This document shows, piece after piece, positions 34,442 to 46,200 of a stretch of DNA of 64,000 nt (position 1 is its first letter; each line of letters starts with the position of its first letter). The position numbers were made by a program, and so were the translations under genes. The DNA is from Plantago major (Eukaryota > Streptophyta > Magnoliopsida > Lamiales > Plantaginaceae): NCBI GenBank assembly GCA_026545765.1, contig CM048844.1:51177401-51241400 (forward strand). Direction: 5' to 3'. The notes below the pieces were generated by a model. It was not told the DNA's origin. It did not search any database and saw only the letters and a program-made list of their open reading frames with translations.

Positions 34442-37013
34442 CTTACTCCTTTTGGTGCATTTTTTAAATCTCGAATAGACTTTTTCGTTTCTCTTGATCC
34501 CACTCCTTTAGTGTGTTGTTTATCTCTCAAGCGGAGTTGTTCATTTGTTGTATATCCCACTCCTTTTGTGTGTTGTTTAACTTCAATTAGTATTTTTCGT
34601 TTCAGACACTCTTACTCCTCTCTATGTATTTTTTAAATCTCGAATATACTTTTTCTTTTCTCATTATCCCACTCCTTTAGTGTGTTGTTTATCTCTCAAG
34701 TGGAGTTGTTCGTTTGTTGTTTATCCCACTCCTTTTGTGTGTTGTTTAACCCTCAATTAGAGTTCTTCATTTGTGATACTCTTACTCCATTCTGTGTATT
34801 TTTTAAATCTCGAATAGACTTTTTCGTTTCTCATTATCCCACTCCTTTAGTGTGTTGTTTATCTCTCAAGCAGAGTTGTTCGTTTGTTGTTTATCCCACT
34901 CCTTTTGTGTGTTGTTTAACTCTCAATTAGTGTTTTTCGTTTCTAATACTCTTACTCCTTTCAGTGTATTTATTAAATCTCGAATAGACTTTTTCGTTTC
35001 TCATCATCCCACTCCTTTTGTTTGTTGTTTAACTCTTAATTAGAGTTCTTCGTTCGTGATACTCTTACTCCTTTCTATGTAATGTTTAAATCTCGAATAG
35101 ACTTTTTCGTTTCTCATTATCCCACTCCATTAGTGTGTTGTTTATCTCTCAAGCAGAGTTGTTCGTTTGTTGTTTATCCCACTCCTTTTGTTTGTTGTTT
35201 AACTCTTAATTAGAGTTCTTCGTTTATGATATTCTTACTACTTTCTGTGTAATGTTGAAATCTCAAATAGACTTTTTCACTAAAGCAGAGTTGTTCGTTT
35301 ATTGTTTATCCCACTCCTTTTGTTTGGGGTTTAACTCTTAATTAGAGTACTTCGTTTGTGATACTCTTACTCCTTTTTTAGTAATTTTTAAAACTCGAAT
35401 AGACTTTTTCGTTTCTCATTATCCCACTCCTTTAGTGTGTTGTTTATCTCTCAAGCAGAGTTGTTCGTTTGTTGTTTATCCCACTCCTTTTGTTTGTTGT
35501 TCAACTCTTAATTAGAGTTCTTCGTTTGAGATAGAACTCCTTTCTGTGTGTTTTTTCAATCTAGAATAGACTTTTTCGTTTCTCATTATCCCACTCCTTT
35601 AGTGTGTTCTTTATCTCTCAAGCAGAGTTGTTCGTTTGTTGTTTATCCCACTCCTTTTGTTTGTTGTTTAACTCTTAATTAGAATTCTTCGTTGGTGATA
35701 TCTTACTCTTTTTTGTGTATATTTTATATCTCGAAGAAACGTTTTTGTTTCTCATCATCCCACTCCCTTAGTGTGTTGTTTATCACTCAAGCAGAGTTGT
35801 TCGTTTATTGTTTATCCCACTCCTTTTGTTTGGGGTTTAACTCTTAATTAGAGTACTTCGTTTGTGATACTCTTACTCCTTTTTTAGTAATTTTTAAAAC
35901 TCGAATAGACTTTTTCGTTTTTCATTATCCCACTCCTTTAGTGTGTTGTTTATCTCTCAAGCAGAGTTGTTCGTTTGTTGTTTATCCCACTCCTTTTATT
36001 TGTTGTTCAACTCTTAATTAGAGTTCTTCGTTTGAGATAGAATTCCTTCCTCTGTGTTTTTTAAATCTAGAATAGACTTTTTTGTTTCTCATTATCCCAC
36101 TTCTTTTGTGTGTTGTTTATCTCTCAAGCAGAGATGTTCGTTTGTTGTTTATCCCACTCCTTTTGTTTGTTGTTTAACTCTTAGTTAGAGTTTTTCGTTG
36201 GTGATATCTTACTCTTTTCTGTGTATATCTTAAATCTCGAATAAACATTTTCGTTTCTCATTATCCCACTCCTTTAGTGTGTTGTTTATCTCTCAAGCAG
36301 AGTTGTTCGTTTGTTGTTTATCCCACTCCTTTTGTGTGTTGTTTATCTCTCAAGCAGAGTTCTTCGTTTGAGATACTCTTACTCCTTTCAGTGTATTTTT
36401 TAAATCTCGAATAGACTTTTTCGTTTCTCATTATCCCACTCCTTTTCTTTTTGTTTAACTCTTAATTAGAGTTCTTCGTTGGTGATACTCTTACTCTTTT
36501 CTGTGTATATTTTAAATCTCAAATAGACTTTTTCGTTTATCATCATCCCACTCCTTTAGTGTGTTGTTTATCTCTCAAGTGGAGTTGTTCGTTTGTTGTT
36601 TATCCCACTCCTTTTGTGTGTTGTTTAACCCTCAATTAGAGTTCTTCGTTTGTTATACGCTTACTCCTTTCTCTGTATTTTTTAAATCTCGAATAGACTT
36701 TTTCGTTTATCATCATCCCACTCCTTTAGTGTGTTGTTTATCTCTCAAGCAGAGTTGTTCGTTTGTTGTTTATCCCACTCCTTTTGTGTGTTGTTTAACT
36801 CTCAATTAGTGTTTTTCGTTTTTGATACTCTTACTCCTTTCTCTGTATTTTTTAAATCTCGAATAGACTTTTTCGTTTCTCATTATCCCACTCCTTTTGT
36901 TTGTTGTTTAACTCTTAATTAGAGTTCTTCGTTGGTGATACTCTTACTCCTTTCTCTGTATTTTTTAAATCTCGAATATACTTTTTCTTTTCTCATTATC
37001 CCACTCCTTTAGT

Positions 37014-39893
37014 GTGTTGTTTATCTCTCAAGCAAAGTTGTTCGTTTGTTGTTTATCCCACTTCTTTTGTGTGTTTCTTAACTTTCAATTAGAGTTCTTC
37101 GTTTATGATACTCTTACTCCTTTCTGTGTAATTTTTAAATCTCGAATAGACTTTTTCGTTTCACATTATTCCACTCTTTTAGTGTGTTGTTTATCACCCA
37201 ACCAGAGTTGTTCGTTTATTGTATATCCCACTCCTTTTGTTTGGTGTTTAAATCTTAATTAGAGTTCTTCGTTTGTGATACTCTTACTCCTTTCTATGTT
37301 ATTTTTAAAATCTCGAATAGACTTTTTGGTTTCTAATTATCCCACTCCTTTAGTGTGTTGTTTATCTCTCAAGCAGAGTTCTTCGTTTGTTGTTTATCCC
37401 ACTCCTTTTGTTTGTTGTTAAACACTTAATTAGAGTTCTTCGTTTGAGATATAATCCTTTCTATGTGTTTTTTAAATCTAGAATAGACTTTTTCGTTTCT
37501 CATTATCCCACTCCTTTAGTGTGTTGTTTATCTCTCAAGCAGAGTTGTTCGTTTGATGTTTATCTCACTCCTTTTGTGTGTTGTTTAACTCTCAATTAGA
37601 GTTCTTCGTTTGTGATACTCTTACTCCATTCTATGTATTTTTTAAATCTCGAATAGTCTTTTTTGTTTCTCATCATCCCAATCCTTTAGTGTGTTGTTTA
37701 TCTCTCAAGCAGAGTTGTTCGTTTGTTGTTTATCCCAATCCTTTTGTGTGTTGTTTAACTCTCAATTAGTGTTTTTTGTTTGTGGTACTCTTACTCCTTT
37801 CAGTGAATTTTTTAAATCTCGAATAGACTTTTTCGTTTCTCATCATCCCACTCCTTTTGTTTGTTGTTTAACTCTTAATTAGAGTTCTTCGTTTGTGATA
37901 CTCTTACTCCTTTCTATGTAATGTTTAAATCTCAAATAGACTTTTTCGTTTCTCATTATCCCACTCCTTTAGTGTGTTGTTTATCTCTCAAGCAAAGTTC
38001 TTCGTTTGTTGTTTATCCCACTTCTTTTGTGTGTTGCTTAACTTTCAATTAGAGTTCTTCGTTTATGATACTCTTACTCCTTTCTGTGTAATTTTTAAAT
38101 CTCGAATAGACTTTTTCGTTTCACATTATTCCACTCTTTTAGTGTGTTGTTTATCACCCAACCAGAGTTGTTCGTTTATTATATATCCCACTCCTTTTGT
38201 TTGGTGTTTAAATCTTAATTAGAGTTCTTCGTTTGTGATACTCTTACTCCTTTCTATGTTATTTTTAAAATCTCGAATAGACTTTTTGGTTTCTAATTAT
38301 CCCACTCCTTTAGTGTGTTGTTTATCTCTCAAGCAGAGTTCTTTGTTTGTTGTTTATCCCACTCCTTTTGTTTGTTGTTAAACACTTAATTAGAGTTCTT
38401 CGTTTGAGATATAATCCTTTCTATGTGTTTTTTAAATCTAGAATAGACTTTTTCGTTTCTCATTATCCCACTCCTTTAGTGTGTTGTTTATCTCTCAAGC
38501 AGAGTTGTTCGTTTGATGTTTATCCCACTCCTTTTGTGTGTTGTTTAACTCTCAATTAGAGTTCTTCGTTTGTGATACTCTTACTCCATTCTATGTATTT
38601 TTTAAATCTCGAATAGACTTTTTCGTTTCTCATTATCCCACTCCTTTAGTGTGTTGTTTATCTCTCAAGCAGAGTTGTTCGTTTGTTGTTTATCCCACTC
38701 CTTTTGTGTGTTGTTTAACTCTCAATTAGTGTTTTTCGTTTCTGATACTCTTACTCCTTTCAGTGTATTTATTAAATCTCGAATAGACTTTTTCGTTTCT
38801 CATCATCCCACTCCTTTTGTTTGTTGTTTAACTCTTAATTAGAGTTCTTCGTTTGTGATACTCTTACTCCTTTCTATGTAATGTTTAAATCTCGAATAGA
38901 CTTTTTCGTTTCTCATTATCCCACTCCATTAGTGTGTTGTTTATCTCTCAAGCAGAGTTGTTCGTTTGATATTTATCCCACTCCTTTTTTGTGTTGTTTA
39001 ACTCTCAATCAGAGTTCTTCGTTAGTGATACTCTTACTCCTTTCTGTGTAATTTTTAAATCTTGAATAGACTTTTTGGTTTCTCATTATCCCACTCCTTT
39101 AGTGTGTTGTTTATCTCTCAAGCAGAGTTGTTCGTTTATTATATATCCCACTCCTTTTGTTTGGTGTTTAAATCTTAATTAGAGTTCTTCGTTTGTGATA
39201 CTCTTACTCCTTTCTATGTTATTTTTAAAATCTCGAATAGACTTTTTGGTTTCTAATTATCCCACTCCTTTAGTGTGTTGTTTATCTCTCAAGCAGAGTT
39301 CTTCGTTTGTTGTTTATCCCACTCCTTTTGTTTGTTGTTAAACTCTTAATTAGAGTTCTTTGTTTGAGATATAATCCTTTCTATGTGTTTTTTAAATCTA
39401 GAATAGACTTTTTCGTTTCTCATTATCCCACTCCTTTAGTGTGTTGTTTATCTCTCAAGCAGAGTTGTTTGTTTGTTTTTTATCCCACTCCTTGTGTTTG
39501 TTGTTTAACTCTTAATTAGAGTTCTTCGTTGGTGATATCTTACTCTTTTTTGTGTATATTTTAAATCTCGAATAAAATTTTTCGTTTCTCATCATCCCAC
39601 TCCTTTAGTGTGTTGTTTATCACTCAAGCAGAGTTGTTCGTTTATTGTTTATCCCACTCCTTTTGTTTGGTGTTTAACTCTTAATTAGAGTTCTTCGTTT
39701 GTGATACTCTTACTCCTTTCTGTGTAATTTTTAAATCTCGAATAGAATTTTTCGTTTCTCATCATCCTACTCCTTTAGTGTCTTGTTTATCTCTCAAGCA
39801 GAGTTGTTCGTTTGTTGTTTATCCCACTCCTTTTATTTGTTGTTCAACTCTTAATTAGAGTTCTTCGTTTGAGATAGAATTCCTTCCTCTGTG
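37014..39893 (+). repeat. 960-bp higher-order repeat, about three copies
   Basis: Identical landmarks recur at exactly 960 bases: 37014 and 37974; 37387, 38347 and 39307; 37578 and 38538; 37691 and 38651. Copies 1 and 2 are nearly identical; the third matches best from about 39130 on. 960 is not a whole number of 170-bp monomers, because some units lack subunit A. Confidence 0.9.
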
Positions 39894-40739
39894 TTTTTTA
39901 AATCTAGAATAGACTTTTTTGTTTCTCATTATCCCACTTCTTTTGTGTGTTGTTTATCTCTCAAGCAGAGATGTTCGTTTGTTGTTTATCCCACTCCTTT
40001 TGTTTGTTGTTTAACTCTTAATTAGAATTCTTCGTTGGTGATATCTCTTTTTTGTGTATATTTTATATCTCGAAGAAACGTTTTTGTTTCTCATTATGCC
40101 ACTCCTTTAGTGTGTTGTTTATCTCTCAAGCAGAGTTGTTCGTTTGTTGTTTATCCCACTCCTTTTGTGTGTTGTTTAACTATCAATTAGTGTTTTTGTT
40201 TCTGATACTCTTACTCCTTTCAGTGTATTTATTAAATCTCGAATAGACCTTTTCGTTTCTCATCATCCCACTCCTTTTGTTTGTTGTTTAACTCTTAATT
40301 AGAGTTCTTCGTTTGTGATACTCTTACTCCTTTCTGTGCAATTTTTATATCTTGATTAGACTTTTTCGTTTCTCATTATCCCACTCCTTTAGTGTGTTGT
40401 TTATCTCTCAAGCAGAGTTGTTCGTTTGTTGTTTATCCCACTCCTTTTGGGTGTTGTTTAACTCTCAATTAGTGCTTTTCGTTTGTGATACTCTTACTCC
40501 TTTCAGTGTATTTTTTTAAATCTCGAATAGACTTTTTCGTTTCTCATCATCCCACTCCTTTAGTTTGTTGTTTAACTCTTAATTAGAGTTCTTCGTTTAT
40601 GATATTCTTACTCCTTTCTGTGTAATGTTGAAATCTCGAATAGACTTTTTCGTTTCTCATTATCCCACTCCATTAGTGTGTTGTTTATCTCTCAAGCAGA
40701 GTTGTTCGTTTGATGTTTATCCCACTCCTTTTGTGTGTT

Positions 40740-42010
40740 GTTTAACTCTCAATTAGAGTTCTTCGTTTGTGATACTCTTACTCCTTTCTGTGTAATTTTT
40801 AAATCTTGAATAGACTTTTTGGTTTCTCATTATCCCACTCCTTTAGTGTGTTGTTTATCTCTCAAGCAGAGTTGTTCGTTTGTTGTTTATCCCACTCCTT
40901 TTGTTTGTTGTTCAACTCTTAATTAGAGTTCTTCATTTGAGATAGAACTCCTTTCAATGTGTTTTTTAAATCTAGAATAGACTTTTTCGTTTCTCATTAT
41001 CCCACTCCTATAGTGTTTTGTTTATCTCTCAAGCAGAGTTGTTCGTTTGTTGTTTATCCCACTCCTTTTGTGTGTTGTTTAACTCTCAATTAGAGTTCTT
41101 CGTTTGTGATACTCTTACTCCTTTCTGTGCAATTTTTATATCTTGATTAGACTTTTTAGTTTCTCATTATCCCACTGCTTTAGTGTGTTGTTTATCTCTC
41201 AAGCATAGTTGTTCTTTTGTTGTTTATCCCACTCCTTTTGTTTGTTGTTTAACTCTTAATTAGAGTTCTTCGTTTATGATATTCTTACTCCTTTCTGTGT
41301 AATGTTGAAATCTCGAATAGACTTTTTCGTTTCTCATCACCCCACTCCTTTTGTTTGTTGTTTAACTCTCAATTAGAGTTCTTCGTTTGAGATACTCTTA
41401 CTCCTTTCTATGTATTTTTTAAATCTCGAATATACGTTTTCTTTTCTCATTTTCCCACTCCTTTAGTGTGTTGTTTATCTATCAAGCGGAGTTGTTCGTT
41501 TGTTGTTTATCCCACTCCTTTTGTGTGTTGTTTAACTCTCAATTAGAGTTCTTCGTTTGTGATACTCTTACTCCTTTCTGTGTAATTTTTAAATCTTGAA
41601 TAGACTTTTTGGTTTCTCATTATCCCACTCCTTTAGTGTGTTGTTTATCTCTCAAGCAGAGTTCTTCATTTGTTGTTTATCCCACTCCTTTTGTTTGTTG
41701 TTCAACTCTTAATTAGAGTTCTTCATTTGAGATAGAACTCCTTTCAATGTGTTTTTTAAATCTAGAATAGACTTTTTCGTTTCTCATTATCCCACTCCTA
41801 TAGTGTTTTGTTTATCTCTCAAGCAGAGTTGTTCGTTTGTTGTTTATCCCACTCCTTTTGTGTGTTGTTTAACTCTCAATTAGAGTTCTTCGTTTGTGAT
41901 ACTCTTACTCCTTTCTGTGCAATTTTTATATCTTGATTAGACTTTTTAGTTTCTCATTATCCCACTGCTTTAGTGTGTTGTTTATCTCTCAAGCATAGTT
42001 GTTCTTTTGT
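40740..42010 (+). repeat. 790-bp tandem duplication in the satellite
   Basis: CACTCCTATAGTGTTTTG occurs at 41003 and 41793, CACTGCTTTAGTGTG at 41173 and 41963, and the GTAATTTTTAAATCTTGAAT word near 40792 and 41582. All are 790 bases apart, so the two copies are close to identical over most of their length. Confidence 0.85.
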
Positions 42011-43245
42011 TGTTTATCACTCAAGCAGAGTTGTTCGTTTATTGTTTATCCCTCTCGTTTTTTTTGTTGTTTAACTCTTAATTAGAGTTCTTCGTTTGTG
42101 ATACCCTTACTCCTTTCTATGTAATGTTTAAATCTCGAATATACTTTTTCGTTTCTCATTATCCCACTGCTTTAGTGTGTTGTTTATCTCTCAAGCATAG
42201 TTGTTCTTTTGTTGTTTATCCCACTCCTTTTGTTTGTTGTTTAACTCTTAATTAGAGTTCTTAGTTTATGATATTCTTACTCCTTTCTGTGTAATGTTGA
42301 AATCTCGAATAGACTTTTTCGTTTCTCATTATCCCACTCCTTTAGTGTGTTGTTTATCTCTCAAGCAGAGTTGTTCGTTTGATGTTTATCCCACTCCTTT
42401 TGTGTTGTTTAACTCTCAATTAGAGTTCTTCGTTTGTGATACTCTTACTCCTTTCTGTGTAATTTTTAAATCTTGAATAGACTTTTTGGTTTCTCATTAT
42501 CCCACTCCTTTAGTGTGTTGTTTATCTCTCAAGCAGAGTTGTTCGTTTGTTGTTTATCCCACTCCTTTTGTGTGTTGTTTAACTCTCAATTAGAGTTCTT
42601 CGTTTGTGATACTCTTACTCCTTTCTGTGTAATTTTTATATCTTGATTATACTTTTTCGTTTCTCATTATCCCACTCCTTTAGTGTGTTGTTTATCTCTC
42701 AAGCAGAGTTGTTCGTTTGTTGTTTATCCCACTCTTTTTGTTTGTTGTTCAACGCTTAATTAGAGTTCTTCGTTTGAGATAGAACTCCTTTCTGTTTTTT
42801 TTTTAAAATCTAGAATAGACTTTTCGTTTCTCATTATCCCACTCCTTTAGTGTTTTGTTTATCTCTCAAGCAGAGTTGTTCGTTTGTTGTTTATCCCACT
42901 CCTTTTGTGTGTTGTTTAACTCTCAATTAGAGTTCTTCGTTTGTGATACTCTTACTCCTTTCTGTGTAATTTTTAAATCTTGAATAGATTTTTTGGTTTC
43001 TCATTATCCCACTCCTTTAGTTTGTTGTTTATCTCTCAAGCAGAGTTGTTCGTTTGTTGTTTACCCCACTCTTTTTGTTTGTTGTTCAACGCTTAATTAG
43101 AGTTCTTCGTTTGAGATAGAACTCCTTTCTGTGTGTTTTTTAAATCTAGAATAGACTTTTTCGTTTCTCATTATCCCACTCCTTTAGTGTTTTGTTTATC
43201 TCTCAAGCAGAGTTGTTCGTTTGTTGTTTATCCCACTCCTTTTGT

Positions 43246-46200
43246 GCCTTGTTTAACTCTAAATTAGAGTTCTTCGTTTGTGATACTCTTACTCCTTTCT
43301 GTGTAATTTTTATATCTTGATTATACTTTTTCGTTTCTCATTATCCCACTCCTTTAGTGTGTTGTTTATCTCTCAAGCAGAGTTGTTCGTTTGTTGTTTA
43401 TCCCACTTTTTTTGTTTTGTTGTTCAACTCTTAATTAGAGTTCTTCGTTTGAGACAGAACTCCTTTCTGTGTGTTTTTTAAATTTAGAATAGACTTTTTC
43501 GTTTCTCATTATCCCACTCCTTTAGTGTTTTGTTTATCTCTCAAGCAGAGTTGTTCGTTTGTTGTTTATCCCACTCCTTTTGTGTCTTGTTTAACTCTAA
43601 ATTAGAGTTCTTCGTTTGTGATACTCTTACTCGTTTCTGTGCAATTTTTATATCTTGATTAGACTTTTTCGTTTCTCATTATCCCACTCCTTTAGTGTGT
43701 TGTTTATCTCTCAAGCAGAGTTGTTCGTTTGTTGTTTATCCCACTCCTTTTGTTTGTTGTTCAACTCTTAATTAGAGTTCTTCGTTTGAGATAGAACTCC
43801 TTTCTATGTGTTTTTTAAATCTAGAATAGACTTTTTCGTTTCTCATTATCCCACTCCTTTAGTGTTTTGTTTATCTCTCAAGCAGAGTTGTTCGTTTGTT
43901 GTTTATCCCACTCCTTTTGTGCCTTGTTTAACTCTAAATTAGAGTTCTTCGTTTGTGATACTCTTACACCTTTCTGTGTAATTTTTAAATCTAGAATAGA
44001 CTTTTTCGTTTCTCATTATCCCACTCCTTTAGTGTTTTGTTTATCTCTCAAGCAGAGTTGTTCGTTTGTTGTTTATCCCACTCCTTTTGTGTGTTGTTTA
44101 ACTCTCAATTAGAGTTCTTCGTTTGTGATACTCTTACTCCTTTCTGTGTAATTTTTAAATCTTGAATAGACTTTTTGGTTTCTCATTATCCCACTCCTTT
44201 AGTGTGTTGTTTATCTCTCAAGCAGAGTTCTTCATTTGTTGTTTATCCCACTCCTTTTGTTTGTTGTTCAACTCTTAATTAGAGTTCTTCATTTGAGATA
44301 GAACTCCTTTCAATGTGTTTTTTAAATCTAGAATAGACTTTTTCGTTTCTCATTATCCCACTCCTTTAGTGTTTTGTTTATCTCTCAAGCAGAGTTGTTC
44401 GTTTGTTGTTTATCCCACTCCTATTGTGCCTTGTTTAACTCTAAATTAGAGTTCTTCGTTTGTGATACTCTTACTCCTTTCTTTGTAATTTTTATATCTT
44501 GATTATACTTTTTCGTTTCTCATTATCCCACTCCTTTAGTGTGTTGTTTATCTCTCAAGCAGAGTTGTTCGTTTGTTGTTTATCCCACTTTTTTTGTTTT
44601 GTTGTTCAACTCTTAATTAGAGTTCTTCGTTTGAGACAGAACTCCTTTCTGTGTGTTTTTTAAATTTAGAATAGACTTTTTCGTTTCTCATTATCCCACT
44701 CCTTTAGTGTTTTGTTTATCTCTCAAGCAGAGTTGTTCGTTTGTTGTTTATCCCACTCCTTTTGTGTCTTGTTTAACTCTAAATTAGAGTTCTTCGTTTG
44801 TGATACTCTTACTCGTTTCTGTGCAATTTTTATATCTTGATTAGACTTTTTCGTTTCTCATTATCCCACTCCTTTAGCGTGTTGTTTATCTCTCAAGCAG
44901 AGTTGTTCGTTTGTTGTTTATCCCACTCCTTTTGTTTGTTGTTCAACTCTCAATTAGAGTTCTTCGTTTGAGATAGAACTCCTTTCTATGTGTTTTTTAA
45001 ATCTAGAATAGACTTTTTCGTTTCTCATTATCCCACTCCTTTAGTGTTTTGTTTATCTCTCAAGCAGAGTTGTTCGTTTGTTTTTTATCCCACTCCTTTT
45101 GTGCCTTGTTTAACTCTAAATTAGAGTTCTTCGTTTGTGATACTCTTACTCCTTTCTGTGTAATTTTTATATCTTGATTATACTTTTTCGTTTCTCATTA
45201 TCCCACTCATTTAGTGTGTTGTTTATCTCTCAAGCAGAGTTGTTCGTTTGTTGTTTATCCTACTCTTTTTGTTTGTTGTTCAACTCTTAATTAGAGTTCT
45301 TCGTTTGAGATAGAACTCCTTTCTGGGTCTTTTTTAAATTTAGAATAGACTTTTTCGTTTCTCATTATCCCACTCCTTTAGTGTGTTGTTTATCTCTCAA
45401 GCAGAGTTGTTCGTTTGATGTTTATCCCACTCCTTTTGTGTGTTGTTTAACTCTCAATTAGAGTTCTTCGTTTGTGATACTCTTACTCCTTTCTGTGTAA
45501 TTTTTAAATCTTGAATAGACTTTTTGGTTTCTCATTATCCCACTCCTTTAGTGTGTTGTTTATCTCTCAAGCAGAGTTGTTCGTTTGTTGTTTATCCCAC
45601 TCCTTTTGTTTGTTGTTCAACTCTTAATTAGAGTTCTTCGTTTGAGATAGAACTCCTTTCTATGTGTTTTTTAAATCTAGAATAGACTTTTTCGTTTCTC
45701 ATTATCCCACTCCTTTAGTGTTTTGTTTATCTCTCAAGCAGAGTTGTTCGTTTGTTGTTTATCCCACTCCTTTTGTGCCTTGTTTAACTCTAAATTAGAG
45801 TTCTTCGTTTGTGATACTCTTACTCCTTTCTGTGTAATTTTTATATCTTGATTATACTTTTTCGTTTCTCATTATCCCACTCCTTTAGTGTGTTGTTTAT
45901 CTCTCAAGCAGAGTTGTTCGTTTGTTGTTTATCCCACTTTTTTTGTTTTGTTGTTCAACTCTTAATTAGAGTTCTTCGTTTGAGACAGAACTCCTTTCTG
46001 TGTGTTTTTTAAATTTAGAATAGACTTTTTCGTTTCTCATTATCCCACTCCTTTAGTGTTTTGTTTATCTCTCAAGCAGAGTTGTTCGTTTGTTGTTTGT
46101 CCCACTCCTTTTGTGTCTTGTTTAACTCTAAATTAGAGTTCTTTGTTTGTGATACTCTTACTCCTTTCCTTGTAATTTTTATATCTTGATTATACTTTTT

